Positions 1 through 9,186 are shown, counted from the stretch's first letter. The stretch is 50,988 bases of DNA from Aquitalea magnusonii (GCF_003202035.1 NZ_QJKC01000022.1:1-50988), one strand, 5' to 3'. Notes: generated from the letters alone by a model not told the origin. Made by a program: numbers and translations.

Positions 1-211
1 GGCCGACCACGGGAAAGACATTGGCCAGGATAAAGACCAGCAGTCCGGCCAGCACCAGTGGCAGGGAGGTGGCGGGGGGATAGCCGGGGCGGGGCCGCAG
101 CTGGCAGCCGCAGCGGCAGCAGCAGACGGCTTGCCCGGCCGCGGCGGGGGCGGTCTGCAGCAGGTCGCATTCGTGGCAGGCCAGTGCGCTGTGAGCGGGC
201 TGCTGGTTCAT
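1..211 (-). CDS. PqiA-family (paraquat-inducible protein A-like) inner-membrane protein, N-terminal part
   Basis: The first 70 residues are visible; the gene runs off the left edge. Reading back from an ATG at 211-209 gives a short polar start with two zinc-ribbon-like cysteine clusters (ACHECDLLQ and VCCCRCGC), then the beginning of a hydrophobic segment (LPLVLAGLLVFILANVFPVV). This order, a Cys-x2-Cys pair, a second Cys pair and then the first membrane helix, is what PqiA/YebS-type proteins show. They work with MCE-domain partners in envelope lipid transport. The start overlaps the stop of the upstream DUF4239 gene as ATGA, so the two are probably translationally coupled. The truncation is a window artefact. 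The subfamily cannot be judged from the fragment. Confidence 0.7.
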   Translation of the reverse strand, partial: MNQQPAHSALACHECDLLQTAPAAAGQAVCCCRCGCQLRPRPGYPPATSLPLVLAGLLVFILANVFPVVG

Positions 212-996
212 CGGTCTTGCTCCCGTGCTACCTGCTGTTCTGCCACGATGGCGGCATGCAACAGGTCAAACGCGGCGCTGGATACCTTGAACATGCCCTG
301 ATAGGGATGGGTCAGCTCCAGAATGAGAAAATTGGCGCTGGCAATGGCGATGGCACCCAGGAACAGGAAAAATATTTCAAAAGCACTGCCACTGCCGAAA
401 ATGCCATAAAGGAAAAACAGCAGGCAGGCCCAGCCAAACACGATGACCAGCAAGAGCGACGGCACCTGATTGGACAGGCTGCGGATGATGTTGGTCTGGA
501 TGGCGACAAACTGGTTGGAGAACTGGCGCATGGCATTGATGTCGTCGCGGCTGACATGGTCGATGGCCTGAAAGGTATTGTTGATGTTGACCATGGCCGC
601 GATGTCGTCATTCAGGAAGTGGTAGTTGACATCCTGTTGCCGCTGTCTGGATTTTTCCGGCCAGTAGCGGCCCAGCACGCGGTCGATGGTGGCCAGCAGC
701 TGCGGCCGCAATGAGGCGGATTGCTGCGGATACAGCTTCAGCAGCAGGTCGATATTGGCGGCCGCGGTGGCCATGGCATTGAAATCGGCCTGATGGTTGT
801 TGAAGGTGGTGTAGGACGAAGAAATGAGCAGACCCAGCACAATGGCAAACAGGGTGCCGATCAGCGAGGAGATCAGCTTGATCAGCTCGCCGGAATGGCT
901 GACATAAACCGGGAACCCGTCATGAATGGCTTCCCCGGCCATGGCGCAGGCAAAGGCGGCAATGGCCACCAGTCCGCAACGAAGAAATATGTTCAT
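208..996 (-). CDS. DUF4239 (bestrophin-like) integral membrane protein
   Basis: A 262-residue membrane protein with about four hydrophobic segments: near residues 5-25, 30-55 (SLIGTLFAIVLGLLISSSY), 180-200 (LLLVIVFGWACLLFFLYGIF) and 205-230. The loop contains the NNHQADFNAMATAAANIDLLL region typical of DUF4239. No biochemical role is established for the family; a channel-like function has been suggested from bestrophin resemblance. The frame is open 150 bases further upstream, but I chose the ATG at 996 because an AGGAAA ribosome binding site lies about 10 bases before it and the longer N-terminus is Pro/Ala-rich and non-conserved in appearance. The 146-base gap upstream (997-1142) shows no gene. 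The stop overlaps the next start. Confidence 0.75.
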   Translation of the reverse strand: MNIFLRCGLVAIAAFACAMAGEAIHDGFPVYVSHSGELIKLISSLIGTLFAIVLGLLISSSYTTFNNHQADFNAMATAAANIDLLLKLYPQQSASLRPQLLATIDRVLGRYWPEKSRQRQQDVNYHFLNDDIAAMVNINNTFQAIDHVSRDDINAMRQFSNQFVAIQTNIIRSLSNQVPSLLLVIVFGWACLLFFLYGIFGSGSAFEIFFLFLGAIAIASANFLILELTHPYQGMFKVSSAAFDLLHAAIVAEQQVAREQDR

Positions 997-1142
997 CACA
1001 CCGGTTTCCTGTGCCGATTGAGCGGATGGCGGGCGCTCATCCGGGTTGTCCGCCGTGGCGGCCGGGCTGGAATGGGGCGGGTATGGCCCGGGACAAGGGA
1101 TGGTTGAGGCAATTTCAATACTGGCATGGGCTGCAGGCCGCT

Positions 1143-2546
1143 TCAAGTAGGCTCATTGCCGCAAACCGCGACGGCATGGCGGAGGAAATCGGCGGCAGCC
1201 AGTGGCTTGCCGAAAAAATAGCCTTGCAGGAGGTCAACTCTTGACGCTGTCAGCAGGCTGGCCTGTGCGGCGGTTTCCACGCCTTCGGCCACCGTCTTCA
1301 GGCGCAGGGTGCGCGCCAGGGAAATGATGGTGCGGACAATGGCGGCGGCACAGTCATCGCCGGCGATGTCGGTGATGAAGGAGCGGTCTATTTTCAGGGT
1401 GTCGAGCGGCAATTGGCGCAACAGGCTGAAGGATGAAAAGCCGGTGCCGAAGTCGTCCAGCGAAATGGCCACGCCCAAGGCCCGCAGCGCCGCCAGTTGC
1501 CTGGCTGCAAACAGCGGATTGCGCATCACGGCGGATTCGGTCAGTTCGATCACCAGCCGGGTGGGGTCGACCCCACTTGCATGCAGTGCTGCCTGGATGC
1601 GGCCGAGCAGGGTGATGTCATGCAAATCGCAGGCCGACAGATTGATGGCCATCTTGATGTCCAGCCCGGCATGCTGCCATTTTTTCAATTCAGCCAGCGC
1701 ATGGTGGATGACCCAGGTGCTGAGGCCGGCTATCAGACCATTGTGTTCGGCAATGGGAATGAACTCGGCCGGGGATACCTCGCCCAGCACCGGGTCATGC
1801 CAGCGCAGCAGGGCCTCGGCCGCCTGGAGCCGGCCATCGCCGGCACGGACTTCTGCCTGGAAATATAGCGACAGCCCTCCCTGTTCCAGCGCGCTGTGCA
1901 GGCGCGCACCCAGCTGATAGCGGCGTTCGATCTGCCGGGCCTGTGCGGCGGTAAAGTGGCAGATGCCCTTGCCGTGTTGCAGGCTGCTCTGGGCCGCCGC
2001 GTAACCGGCGCGGATCAGCCCTTCTGCCGTGCCCGGGCAATCGCTGCTGCGGACAATGCCGATGGCCGTGGTCAGATGCAGCATGTCGACCTGCCAGGGC
2101 AGCGGGCGGGTGATGCAGTTTTTCAGCCGGATGGCCAGCCGTTGCGGCTCGGCATCGAATACCAGCGCCAGATAAATCCCGCCATGAATCCGCGCCACCA
2201 CATCATCGTGTCCGATGGTGTTGCGGATGCGTTCGGCCATGCTGCGCAGGGCAAACAGGGCCGCTGCCAGGCCGTGGTATTCGCCGATCTCGTCGATGCC
2301 GCCGATTTCCAGAAACAGCAGGCTGCAAGGTATGCCGGCCTGCAGGCTGGCATCGATGCGTTGCACCAGAAAGTCCAGATTGGGCAGGCCGGTTTGCGGG
2401 TCGTGGCTCAGGTGATAGTCGAGAACGGCCCTGAGCTGCGGGCAGGGGGGCTGCGCCGGTAGCCGGTTCAGCAGGGCCGCGACATCGCCGAGCGGCGGCA
2501 AGCCGCAGGGTGTGGGTGCCATGTCCTGTACATGATTGCTGGGCAT
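1143..2546 (-). CDS. Cyclic-di-GMP phosphodiesterase: degenerate GGDEF plus EAL domain
   Basis: A 467-residue cytoplasmic protein without membrane segments. Residues about 45-200 resemble a GGDEF domain (starts HDPQTGLPNLDFL) but the signature site reads RIHGGIYLAL, so the catalytic acidic residues are gone and cyclase activity is unlikely. Residues about 215-460 are an EAL domain with key motifs present: AEALLRW, INLSACDL, IELTES, SLDDFGTGFSS, LKIDRSF and AEGVE. Phosphodiesterase activity is therefore expected. The decayed GGDEF may act as a GTP-binding regulator, as in CC3396-type proteins (inference). The start codon is preceded by GGAG, and the gene follows the chemoreceptor by 12 bases, suggesting co-transcription. 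Confidence 0.88.
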   Translation of the reverse strand: MPSNHVQDMAPTPCGLPPLGDVAALLNRLPAQPPCPQLRAVLDYHLSHDPQTGLPNLDFLVQRIDASLQAGIPCSLLFLEIGGIDEIGEYHGLAAALFALRSMAERIRNTIGHDDVVARIHGGIYLALVFDAEPQRLAIRLKNCITRPLPWQVDMLHLTTAIGIVRSSDCPGTAEGLIRAGYAAAQSSLQHGKGICHFTAAQARQIERRYQLGARLHSALEQGGLSLYFQAEVRAGDGRLQAAEALLRWHDPVLGEVSPAEFIPIAEHNGLIAGLSTWVIHHALAELKKWQHAGLDIKMAINLSACDLHDITLLGRIQAALHASGVDPTRLVIELTESAVMRNPLFAARQLAALRALGVAISLDDFGTGFSSFSLLRQLPLDTLKIDRSFITDIAGDDCAAAIVRTIISLARTLRLKTVAEGVETAAQASLLTASRVDLLQGYFFGKPLAAADFLRHAVAVCGNEPT

Positions 2547-2558
2547 GATGGGCTCCGC

Positions 2559-4148
2559 TTACCGGGACGACACGAAGCGACTGCTCATCTGGTAGAGCTC
2601 CCTGGCGGTGCTGCCCAGGCGGTCGGCGGCATGTTGTATCGAGGTGATGCTGTTACTGTTCTGTTCCACCAGCTGATTGATGGTGTGGATGTTGCGGCTG
2701 GCCTCGCTGCTGGCCTGCGCCTGTTGCTGCAACATGCTGGCGATATCGCTGGAAGAAGACTCGATTTCAGCACCGGCGCGCTTGATGTTCTCGTAAATGA
2801 GCTTGCTGGCGCCAAGCATGTCGTTGCTGTGGTCGACCTCGTCGGCGGCGATGGTGATGGCGCTGAGGGTTTGTTGCGTGCAGCTGCCGATGCGCTGGAT
2901 GGTATGGGTGATTTCCTCGGTGCTGCCGCTGGTGCGTTCGGCCAGCTTGCGTACTTCATCGGCCACCACGGCAAAGCCACGGCCGGATTCGCCGGCCCGT
3001 GCCGCTTCGATGGCGGCATTCAGCGCCAGCAGATTGGTCTGTTCGGCAATGCCCTGGATGATTTCCGCCAGCTTGCGGATGCCGTTGGTTTCGGCATCCA
3101 GCTCGGACACCAGGGTTTTGGCCGTCTGCATGCGCTTGACCACACCCTGCGCCGCCTGCTGCGCGGCCACGATCTGGCCGACTCCTTCACTGACCCGTTC
3201 CGCCGCGGTGGCAGCCGTGGCGGCATTCTGGCTGGTGGCGGCGGCAATGCTGTGGATGGCGGCCGTCATCTGGCCGAGGGTGGTGCTCATCTGGCGCACG
3301 CAGTCCACACCCTGCTGGATATGCCGGCTGGCCACCTGCGACTGGGCGTTGAGTGCGCCCGACTGGCTGTCGATTTCGTCGGCAATGCCCATCATGTCGG
3401 CGAACATGGCACGCAGATTGAACTTCATCGACTGGATGCCCAGCAGCTGGCGCGAGAATTCGCCGGCGGCGCTGGTTTCCAGCTCGAAACCAAGGTCGCC
3501 GCCGCTGATTTTCCTGATGGCCTGGACCGACCATTCCAGCGGCTGGCGGATGCCGTGCCAGGTCCAGAACGCCAGCGCCCCGGCGCAGATCAGGCCGGTG
3601 CCGCCGGCCAGCCACGACTGCGGCCCCGGCAGGTTGGCGGCAGCCAGCAGGCAGGCGGCCGGCAGCGTGGCCAGCAGCATGATTCTGGCCGACAGCGCGG
3701 TGCGGGCCGGGTAGCGGGTGGCCGGAAAAGGCCGCTGCTGCCGGTTGACGGCGCGGTACAAGGCGTCCGCAGCCTCGATCTGCCCGGCCGTGGGCCGGCT
3801 GCGTACCGAGATATAGCCGGTTTTGCGCTGTTTTTCGAAGCAGGGCGACACATAGGCGTGCACCCAGTAATGATCGCCGTTCTTGGACCGGTTCTTGACC
3901 ATGCCCTGCCAGGGCAGGTCGGCCGCCAGTGTGCGCCACATGTCGGCGAAGGCTGCGGCCGGCATGTCGGGATGGCGCACAATATTGTGTGGCTGGCCTA
4001 GCAGCTCGGCCCGGCTGTAACCGCTGATTTCGATAAAGGCCGGATTGGCGTGCAGGATGTTGCCGCGGGTGTCGGTCATGCTGACCAGCGGCTTGGCGGG
4101 GTCGACCTGCAACTCGCGCCCGCTTGTCGGCTGCGTGCTATGCATCAT
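2559..4148 (-). CDS. Aer-like PAS-containing methyl-accepting chemotaxis protein
   Basis: A 529-residue receptor. Residues about 20-115 form a PAS domain closely resembling Aer ([36 protein letters not shown]), which in Aer binds FAD and senses redox state. A hydrophobic hairpin around 150-200 anchors it to the inner membrane, followed by a HAMP-like stretch and a long signalling domain (about 270-529) with the conserved hairpin tip [19 protein letters not shown] and [18 protein letters not shown]. There is no periplasmic ligand-binding domain, so sensing should be cytoplasmic. Two adjacent ATGs (4148 and 4145) could serve as start. The ribosome binding site is weak. It is followed closely by the EAL gene, which links taxis with c-di-GMP control. 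Confidence 0.9.
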   Translation of the reverse strand: MMHSTQPTSGRELQVDPAKPLVSMTDTRGNILHANPAFIEISGYSRAELLGQPHNIVRHPDMPAAAFADMWRTLAADLPWQGMVKNRSKNGDHYWVHAYVSPCFEKQRKTGYISVRSRPTAGQIEAADALYRAVNRQQRPFPATRYPARTALSARIMLLATLPAACLLAAANLPGPQSWLAGGTGLICAGALAFWTWHGIRQPLEWSVQAIRKISGGDLGFELETSAAGEFSRQLLGIQSMKFNLRAMFADMMGIADEIDSQSGALNAQSQVASRHIQQGVDCVRQMSTTLGQMTAAIHSIAAATSQNAATAATAAERVSEGVGQIVAAQQAAQGVVKRMQTAKTLVSELDAETNGIRKLAEIIQGIAEQTNLLALNAAIEAARAGESGRGFAVVADEVRKLAERTSGSTEEITHTIQRIGSCTQQTLSAITIAADEVDHSNDMLGASKLIYENIKRAGAEIESSSSDIASMLQQQAQASSEASRNIHTINQLVEQNSNSITSIQHAADRLGSTARELYQMSSRFVSSR

Positions 4149-4194
4149 GTGCTTTCTGCTTGCTTGTCAATGGCCGTGCCGGCCGTGACGGTGT

Positions 4195-5724
4195 TCAATG
4201 GACATGGCTGGTATCGGCCATATGGGTGGGGCGGGGTGCCAGCCAGACCACGCAGGCGGCGACCACGAAGGACAGGCCGCTGATCATGAACAGCGTATTG
4301 GTCGACAGCATGATGCTTTGGGCATCGACCAGGCTGTTGAGCAGGTGGCGTGCCGGCTCCGTGCCGAAAGCCGTGCTCATCTGCTGCATGGCTTCGCCGC
4401 CGGAGTCGGTCAGCCCGCTGAGAATGTCGTGGTAGTACTTGGCCTTGTCGTCCCAGGCGGTGGTGACCAGCGAGGTGGCGATGGCACCCGACATGGTGCG
4501 CAGGAAATTCATCAGCCCGGCGGCCGAGGCCATTTCCACCTCGTCCACGCTGGACATGGCCAGGCCGATCAGCGGGATGAAAAAGAAGGGCATGCCCAGC
4601 CCCTGGAAGAACAGGGGGACGGCAACCTGCCAGAAGCCGACATCGGTGGTGTTGAAGCTGCGGAACAGGGTGACGCCACCCAGCCACATCACCCCGATGA
4701 ATACCAGCCGGCGCGGGTCGGTGCGGGTGGTGAGATGGGCCACCAGCGGTGCGGCCAGTACCGACAGCACCCCGCTGAGCGCCTGGGCGATGCCGGCATC
4801 GGTGGCGGTATAGCCCATATAGCTTTGCAGCCATTGCGGGGTGAGCACGGTGGAGCCGAAAAAGGAGCCGAAAGCCAGTGCGATGGTCAGCACGCTGACC
4901 CAGTAGCCGCGGTGGCGGAATACCCGCAGATTGACCACCGGATTGTGTTCGGTCAGCTCCCAGATCAGGAAGGCCAGGAAGCCCACCACACTGATGATGG
5001 CCAGGCTGACGATTTCCGTCGAAGAGAACCAGTCCAGATCCTTGCCTTCGTCCAGCATGATCTGCAGCGCGGCCACCCACACGATCAGCAGCAGCAGGCC
5101 GATGATGTCGATGCGCAGCTGCAGGCGCATGCTCTCCTGGTTTTTGAGCAGCTGCCAGCCCAGATAGCCGCAGGTCAGCGCGATGGGCACATTGATATAG
5201 AAGATCCACGGCCAGCTGACCTGGTCGCACAGCACCCCGCCCAGCACCGGCCCCAGCACCGGCGCCACCAGCGTGGTCATGCTCCACAGGCCGATGGCAA
5301 TGCTGGCTTTTTCCCTGGGAAAGATCTGCTGCAGCAGTGTTTGCGACATCGGCATCAGCGGGCCGCCAGCCAGGCCTTGCAGCACGCGGAACAGCAGCAG
5401 GGTTTCCAGCGAGTGCGACAGGCCGCACAGCAGGGAAAACAGGCCGAACAGCAGCATCGAGGTGATAAAAAGACGCACCGTGCCAAAACGGGCGGCCAGC
5501 CAGCCGGTCAGCGGTACGGTAATGGCCTCGGCCACGGCATACGAGGTGATGACATAGGTGCCCTGATTGGCCGCCACGCCCAGCCCGCCGGCAATATTGG
5601 GGACCGAGACATTGGCAATGGTGGTGTCGAGCACGGCGATGAAATTACCGGCAGACAGCGCAAGCGCCGCCAGCCACAGCGTGGCACCGGTCAGCGGTGC
5701 GGCGGGTGAGGAGGGGTGGGACAT
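4195..5724 (-). CDS. emrB: EmrB/QacA (DHA2) family MFS multidrug transporter
   Basis: A 509-residue inner-membrane protein of usual DHA2 length with about 14 hydrophobic segments. Visible family motifs include FIAVLDTTIANVSVPNIAGG in helix 1, the GWLAARFGTVRLF loop (motif A), FRVLQGLAGGPLMPMSQTLL and APVLGPVLGGVL (motif C of drug antiporters). It should export hydrophobic compounds by proton antiport. It works with the HlyD adaptor and outer-membrane factor encoded just upstream in the same transcript; the gap to emrA is 10 bases and GAGGAAAC provides the ribosome binding site. The substrate is not predictable from sequence. Confidence 0.92.
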   Translation of the reverse strand: MSHPSSPAAPLTGATLWLAALALSAGNFIAVLDTTIANVSVPNIAGGLGVAANQGTYVITSYAVAEAITVPLTGWLAARFGTVRLFITSMLLFGLFSLLCGLSHSLETLLLFRVLQGLAGGPLMPMSQTLLQQIFPREKASIAIGLWSMTTLVAPVLGPVLGGVLCDQVSWPWIFYINVPIALTCGYLGWQLLKNQESMRLQLRIDIIGLLLLIVWVAALQIMLDEGKDLDWFSSTEIVSLAIISVVGFLAFLIWELTEHNPVVNLRVFRHRGYWVSVLTIALAFGSFFGSTVLTPQWLQSYMGYTATDAGIAQALSGVLSVLAAPLVAHLTTRTDPRRLVFIGVMWLGGVTLFRSFNTTDVGFWQVAVPLFFQGLGMPFFFIPLIGLAMSSVDEVEMASAAGLMNFLRTMSGAIATSLVTTAWDDKAKYYHDILSGLTDSGGEAMQQMSTAFGTEPARHLLNSLVDAQSIMLSTNTLFMISGLSFVVAACVVWLAPRPTHMADTSHVH

Positions 5725-5734
5725 GGCCGTTTCC

Positions 5735-6877
5735 TCAGTGCGAGCGGGTGTCGATGGTGGCGTTCATCGACAGGCCCACCGACAGCGGATGGGCGCGCAG
5801 CTCGGCCGGGTCCAGTGCGATGCGTACCGGCAGGCGCTGCACCACCTTGATCCAGTTGCCGGTGGCGTTCTGCGCCGGAATCACGGCAAAGGACGAGCCG
5901 GAACCGCCGGCAAGCCCGACCACCTTGCCGTGGTATTCCACGCTGTCGCCGTACAGGTCGGCGGTGAGCTTGACCGGCTGCCCGAGGCGCACCTTTTCCA
6001 GCTGCACTTCCTTGAAGTTGGCGTCCACATGGGCCTGTTGCAGCGGTGCAATCGACAGCAGCGGCGCGCCGGCCTGCACCCGCTGGCCCAGTTGCACCTG
6101 GCGCTTGGCCACCGTGCCGTCCAGCGGCGCGCGGATGATGGTGCGCTCCAGGTCCAGCCTGGCCTGGTCGCGTCGGGCGCGTGCCAGCAGCACTTCCGGA
6201 TTGGTGGCCACCGTGCTGTCGGCCGTCAGTGCCTGATTGTTTTTCAGCGCGCCCAGCGCGGCGCGGTAATTGGCTTCACTCTGGCGCGCACCGGCTTCGG
6301 CGGCGTGGAAGGCGGCTTCGGCCACGGCCAGCGCATTGCCGGCATTGCTCAGTTCTTCGCCGGATACCGAGCCATTGCGCGCCAGGGCCTGACGGCGGCT
6401 GTAATCAAGGCGGCTACGCTCCAGATCGGATCTGGCCGATACCAGCTGTGCCGCGGCACGGGCCTGCTCGGCCAGACGCGACTGCACCTGGGCTGTCAGG
6501 CTTTCGTCATTGGCAAAATACCCCTGCACCCGGCGCTGGGCACGCGCCAGATCGGCCTCGGCCTGGGCCAGCGCCAGCCGGGCATCCTTGTCATCCAGCT
6601 GCAGCAGCACATCGCCCTTTTTCACGCGCTGGGTGTCCACCACCGTCACGCTGCGCACCGTGCCCGACACCTCCGGCGTGACCTGGGCAATTTCGGTGGC
6701 GACATAGGCATTGTCGGTACTGACATAGTGGGAGGCGACCAGCGCCCAGTAACTGCCATAGCCCAGTGCGGCCACGGCAATGGCGCTGCCCAGCAGCAGA
6801 AACAGTTTCTTGCGTTGTGCCGGTGCGGCGGGAGTGGCCGCGGTGGCGGCCGGCAGGGTGTCGGTATGTGCACTCAT
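5735..6877 (-). CDS. emrA: EmrA/HlyD-type periplasmic adaptor (membrane fusion) protein
   Basis: A 380-residue adaptor. One N-terminal membrane anchor (about residues 25-47, KLFLLLGSAIAVAALGYGSY) is followed by the lipoyl/barrel-sandwich motif (YVSTDNAYVATEIAQVTPEV; VKKGDVLLQLDDKDARLAL), a long alpha-helical coiled-coil hairpin (about 95-200) and the second lipoyl half (IIRAPLDGTVAKRQVQLGQRV). C-terminal beta-barrel segments follow. It should connect EmrB to the outer-membrane factor. An AAGGAAATC site precedes the ATG. It sits between its two partners in the operon. Confidence 0.92.
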   Translation of the reverse strand: MSAHTDTLPAATAATPAAPAQRKKLFLLLGSAIAVAALGYGSYWALVASHYVSTDNAYVATEIAQVTPEVSGTVRSVTVVDTQRVKKGDVLLQLDDKDARLALAQAEADLARAQRRVQGYFANDESLTAQVQSRLAEQARAAAQLVSARSDLERSRLDYSRRQALARNGSVSGEELSNAGNALAVAEAAFHAAEAGARQSEANYRAALGALKNNQALTADSTVATNPEVLLARARRDQARLDLERTIIRAPLDGTVAKRQVQLGQRVQAGAPLLSIAPLQQAHVDANFKEVQLEKVRLGQPVKLTADLYGDSVEYHGKVVGLAGGSGSSFAVIPAQNATGNWIKVVQRLPVRIALDPAELRAHPLSVGLSMNATIDTRSH

Positions 6878-6909
6878 GATGATTTCCTTGATGGTTTCCG
6901 TGCCGGGTT

Positions 6910-8373
6910 TCAGCTGTGTTCGGCCTGGTAGCCGCCGCCCAGCGCCTTGATCAGGCTGATGTCCTGCACCAGCCGCTGGCTTTGCAGGTCGACCAGAATG
7001 CGGCGCGCATTGATCACGCTGTCTTCTGCGTTCAATACCTGGAGATAGTTGGCCAGGCCGCCCTGATAGCGCTCGCTGGCCACGCGATAGGCCTGTTCGG
7101 CCGCCTGCAGCGACTCGCTGCGCTGCAGCAACTGTGGTGCCAGCATGTGGTGCTGCGTGATGGCGTCTGCCACTTCGTGCAGGGCCTGGATCAGGGTCTG
7201 GTTGTAGCTGGCCACGGCCATGTCGTACTCGCTGCGCGCCGTGCGATAGCCGCCTTCCAGCTGGCCGCCACGGAAGATGGGCAGGTCGATGGCCGGGCCG
7301 ATGCCGGCAATGCCGGAGCCGCTTCTGGTCAGCAGATCCAGGCTGCCCAGTGCTTGCCCGCCGACAAAGGCCGTGAGATTGACATTGGGATAAAAGCCGG
7401 CATGTGCCACATCGATGCGGCGGGCGGCGGCTTCGGCGCGCCAGCGCGCGGCCTGCAGATCAGGACGGTGTGCCAGTAGTTCGGCCGGCACGCTGGCAGG
7501 CAGCCCCTGCAGGCGACTCAGCGCGACGACGGGGCGGCCGATTTGCAGGCCGCGGTCCGGACCGCTGCCGCTGAGCGCGGCCAGGGCATTGCGCTGCAGG
7601 GCGATGGCCTGGCCGGCGGCGGTGAGCTCGGCTTCTGCCGCCGCGCGCCGCGATTGCGCCTGGCTGACGCTGGCCATGGTTTCCAGTCCTTGCTGCTGAC
7701 GGTCGCCCAGCAGTTTTTCGCTATGCAGGCGTACCGCCACCGCCTGGGCCGAGCAGTCTTGTACGGCGTATAAACGTGCCAGCTCGGCATAGGCCGCGGC
7801 CATCGAACTGGTCAGCAGCAGCCGGCTTTGCGCGGCTTCGCTTTGCGCGGCCGCCAGTTCCGAGGTGGCTGCCGCCACGGCGGCGCGGTTCTTGCCCCAG
7901 AAATCGATTTCGTAGCTGAAATCCAGCGTTGCACGGCTGGCATTGTTGAAGCCCGGCGGCACCAGCGCCTTGGGCACGCCATTGTTGTAACTCTGCTTCA
8001 TGCGCGACAGGCTGCTGTCCATTTCCAGCGCCGGCAGCAGGCTGGCACCTGCCTGCTGGGCATAGCCTTCGGCCCTGAGGATGCGCGCACGCGCCATGGC
8101 CAGGTCAGGAGAGTTTGCCAGTGCCTCGGCCATCAGCCGGTTTAGCTGGGCATCGCCATAGCTGGTCCACCATTGCGGTTCTGCCCAGCTGGCGGCATTG
8201 CCGGCCAGGCTGTGCGTGCTTTGCAGCTGCGTGCTGCCGTGCAGCGACGGCAGCGGCCCCAGATCGGGAACGCTGGCGCAGCCGGCCAGGCCGCAGCCAG
8301 CTGCCAGTAGCAGGCTGCAATACACTGCGCCGCTCCTTGCATGCCAGAGGAAGGTGTGCACGATTTTCTCCAT
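6910..8373 (-). CDS. NodT/OprM-family outer-membrane efflux lipoprotein
   Basis: A 487-residue TolC-like outer membrane factor. The N-terminus carries a signal peptide ending in a lipobox (LAAGCGLAGC), so the mature protein is probably lipid-anchored. Two repeated outer membrane efflux domains follow (about 60-250 and 270-480), with ARILRAEGYAQQAGASLLPALE and RPDLQAARWRAEAAARRIDVA as recognisable stretches. It completes the tripartite pump with EmrA and EmrB and is the first gene of the operon. The ATG at 8373 has no good ribosome binding site; a GTG 12 bases downstream, behind GGAGAAAATC, is an alternative start that would shorten the signal peptide by four residues. Confidence 0.9.
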   Translation of the reverse strand: MEKIVHTFLWHARSGAVYCSLLLAAGCGLAGCASVPDLGPLPSLHGSTQLQSTHSLAGNAASWAEPQWWTSYGDAQLNRLMAEALANSPDLAMARARILRAEGYAQQAGASLLPALEMDSSLSRMKQSYNNGVPKALVPPGFNNASRATLDFSYEIDFWGKNRAAVAAATSELAAAQSEAAQSRLLLTSSMAAAYAELARLYAVQDCSAQAVAVRLHSEKLLGDRQQQGLETMASVSQAQSRRAAAEAELTAAGQAIALQRNALAALSGSGPDRGLQIGRPVVALSRLQGLPASVPAELLAHRPDLQAARWRAEAAARRIDVAHAGFYPNVNLTAFVGGQALGSLDLLTRSGSGIAGIGPAIDLPIFRGGQLEGGYRTARSEYDMAVASYNQTLIQALHEVADAITQHHMLAPQLLQRSESLQAAEQAYRVASERYQGGLANYLQVLNAEDSVINARRILVDLQSQRLVQDISLIKALGGGYQAEHS

Positions 8374-8379
8374 AACTGA

Positions 8380-8391
8380 ACTGTATGGTAA
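8380..8391. promoter_or_regulatory. Putative TetR operator, pump-proximal copy
   Basis: The sequence ACTGTATGGTAA lies between the predicted -10 and the start of the efflux operon. It matches 11 of 12 bases of the second copy at 8432-8443. Binding here would block transcription of the pump. Assignment to the adjacent TetR regulator is inference. Confidence 0.6.
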
Positions 8392-8392
8392 G

Positions 8393-8422
8393 TTTATAGC
8401 AATGATGCGCCAGATGTGTCAA
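8393..8422 (-). promoter_or_regulatory. Sigma-70 promoter of the emr efflux operon
   Basis: Read on the minus strand, a perfect -35 TTGACA (8422-8417) is followed after 18 bases by TATAAA (8398-8393). Both hexamers are close to consensus, so this promoter should be strong when not repressed. It is framed by two operator-like copies. Confidence 0.65.
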
Positions 8423-8428
8423 TATAAA

Positions 8429-8444
8429 TTTACTGTACGGTAAA
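8429..8444. promoter_or_regulatory. Putative TetR operator, regulator-proximal copy
   Basis: TTTACTGTACGGTAAA is a 16-base palindrome with one mismatched pair. It lies just upstream of the pump -35 and only 15 bases before the tetR start, so binding here could autoregulate the repressor while helping to repress the pump. Confidence 0.6.
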
Positions 8445-8459
8445 GTTAACGGAGGGGTA

Positions 8460-9101
8460 ATGAGAGTGAAAACTGAAGATCGGCGTCTGGCCATCCTGGC
8501 TGCAGCCACGGAGGTATTCCGGGCACGTGGTTACAAGGCGGCATCCATGGCGGAGATCGCGGAACGCACGGGTGGCTCCAAGGCAACGCTGTACAGCTAT
8601 TTTTCTTCCAAGGACGAGCTGTTTCGCGAGGTCATGAAAACCCAGGCGGAAGACCGGATGATGGGAGCGTTTGGCAGCCTGGCCCCGGGGGCTGATCTGG
8701 CCGGCACCTTGCAGCGCTTTGGCGAGCACTATCTCGATACCATACTGAGCCGCGATCTGTTGATCATGCGTAGCATCGTGATGGGGGAAGGGCCGCGCTC
8801 CAGTATGGGCCGGATGTTTTTCGACAACGGCCCGGCCGAGGGGTGGGGGCAGTTGGCGCGCTTTCTGGAAGGTCAGATGCAGGCCGGCCAGCTGGCCAGC
8901 CGCTCGCCCTGGCGGGCGGCACTGCAACTGATCAGCTTGCTGGAGGCCGACTATGTGGAGTTTTTCATGACCGGGCTGGTGGACAAACCCGGACCGGAGC
9001 GCATTGCCGAATCAGTGGCGGCGGCGCTGGCCGTTTATCTGCATGGCTATGGCGTGGATGCGGCAGGGATGACGAGCAGCAGCAGGGAGCCGCTGTCGTG
9101 A
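8460..9101 (+). CDS. TetR/AcrR-family transcriptional repressor of the adjacent emr-type pump
   Basis: A 213-residue regulator. Residues about 10-55 form the TetR helix-turn-helix (FRARGYKAASMAEIAERTGG, SKATLYSYFSSKDELF). The C-terminal part is an all-helical ligand/dimerisation domain resembling the AcrR C-terminal family. It is divergent from the efflux operon with 86 bases between the starts, the classical arrangement for a local repressor that responds to a pump substrate. The ATG at 8460 follows GGAGGGG after a short spacing; a GTG two codons later is possible. A stem-loop lies 43 bases after the stop. Confidence 0.88.
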   Translation: MRVKTEDRRLAILAAATEVFRARGYKAASMAEIAERTGGSKATLYSYFSSKDELFREVMKTQAEDRMMGAFGSLAPGADLAGTLQRFGEHYLDTILSRDLLIMRSIVMGEGPRSSMGRMFFDNGPAEGWGQLARFLEGQMQAGQLASRSPWRAALQLISLLEADYVEFFMTGLVDKPGPERIAESVAAALAVYLHGYGVDAAGMTSSSREPLS

Positions 9102-9144
9102 CTGCTCCGCTGCCTGTGGATGGTCGGTGGGCAGGGTGGGCAAG

Positions 9145-9173
9145 GGCTGCCGCCGCTGTGCCGGGCGGCAGCC
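9145..9173. terminator. Stem-loop between convergent tetR and ohr genes
   Basis: A perfect 10-bp inverted repeat (GGCTGCCGCC / GGCGGCAGCC) with a 9-base loop sits in the gap between two convergent genes. There is no T-run on either side, so intrinsic termination may be weak. It may instead be a transcript-stabilising hairpin. Confidence 0.5.
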
Positions 9174-9186
9174 GGGGGCTGTGGCT

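Noticed and set aside
2532-4001. Plus-strand frame of 489 codons opposite the chemoreceptor
   Set aside because: Gly/Ala-rich shadow without motifs; the minus-strand receptor domains are unambiguous.
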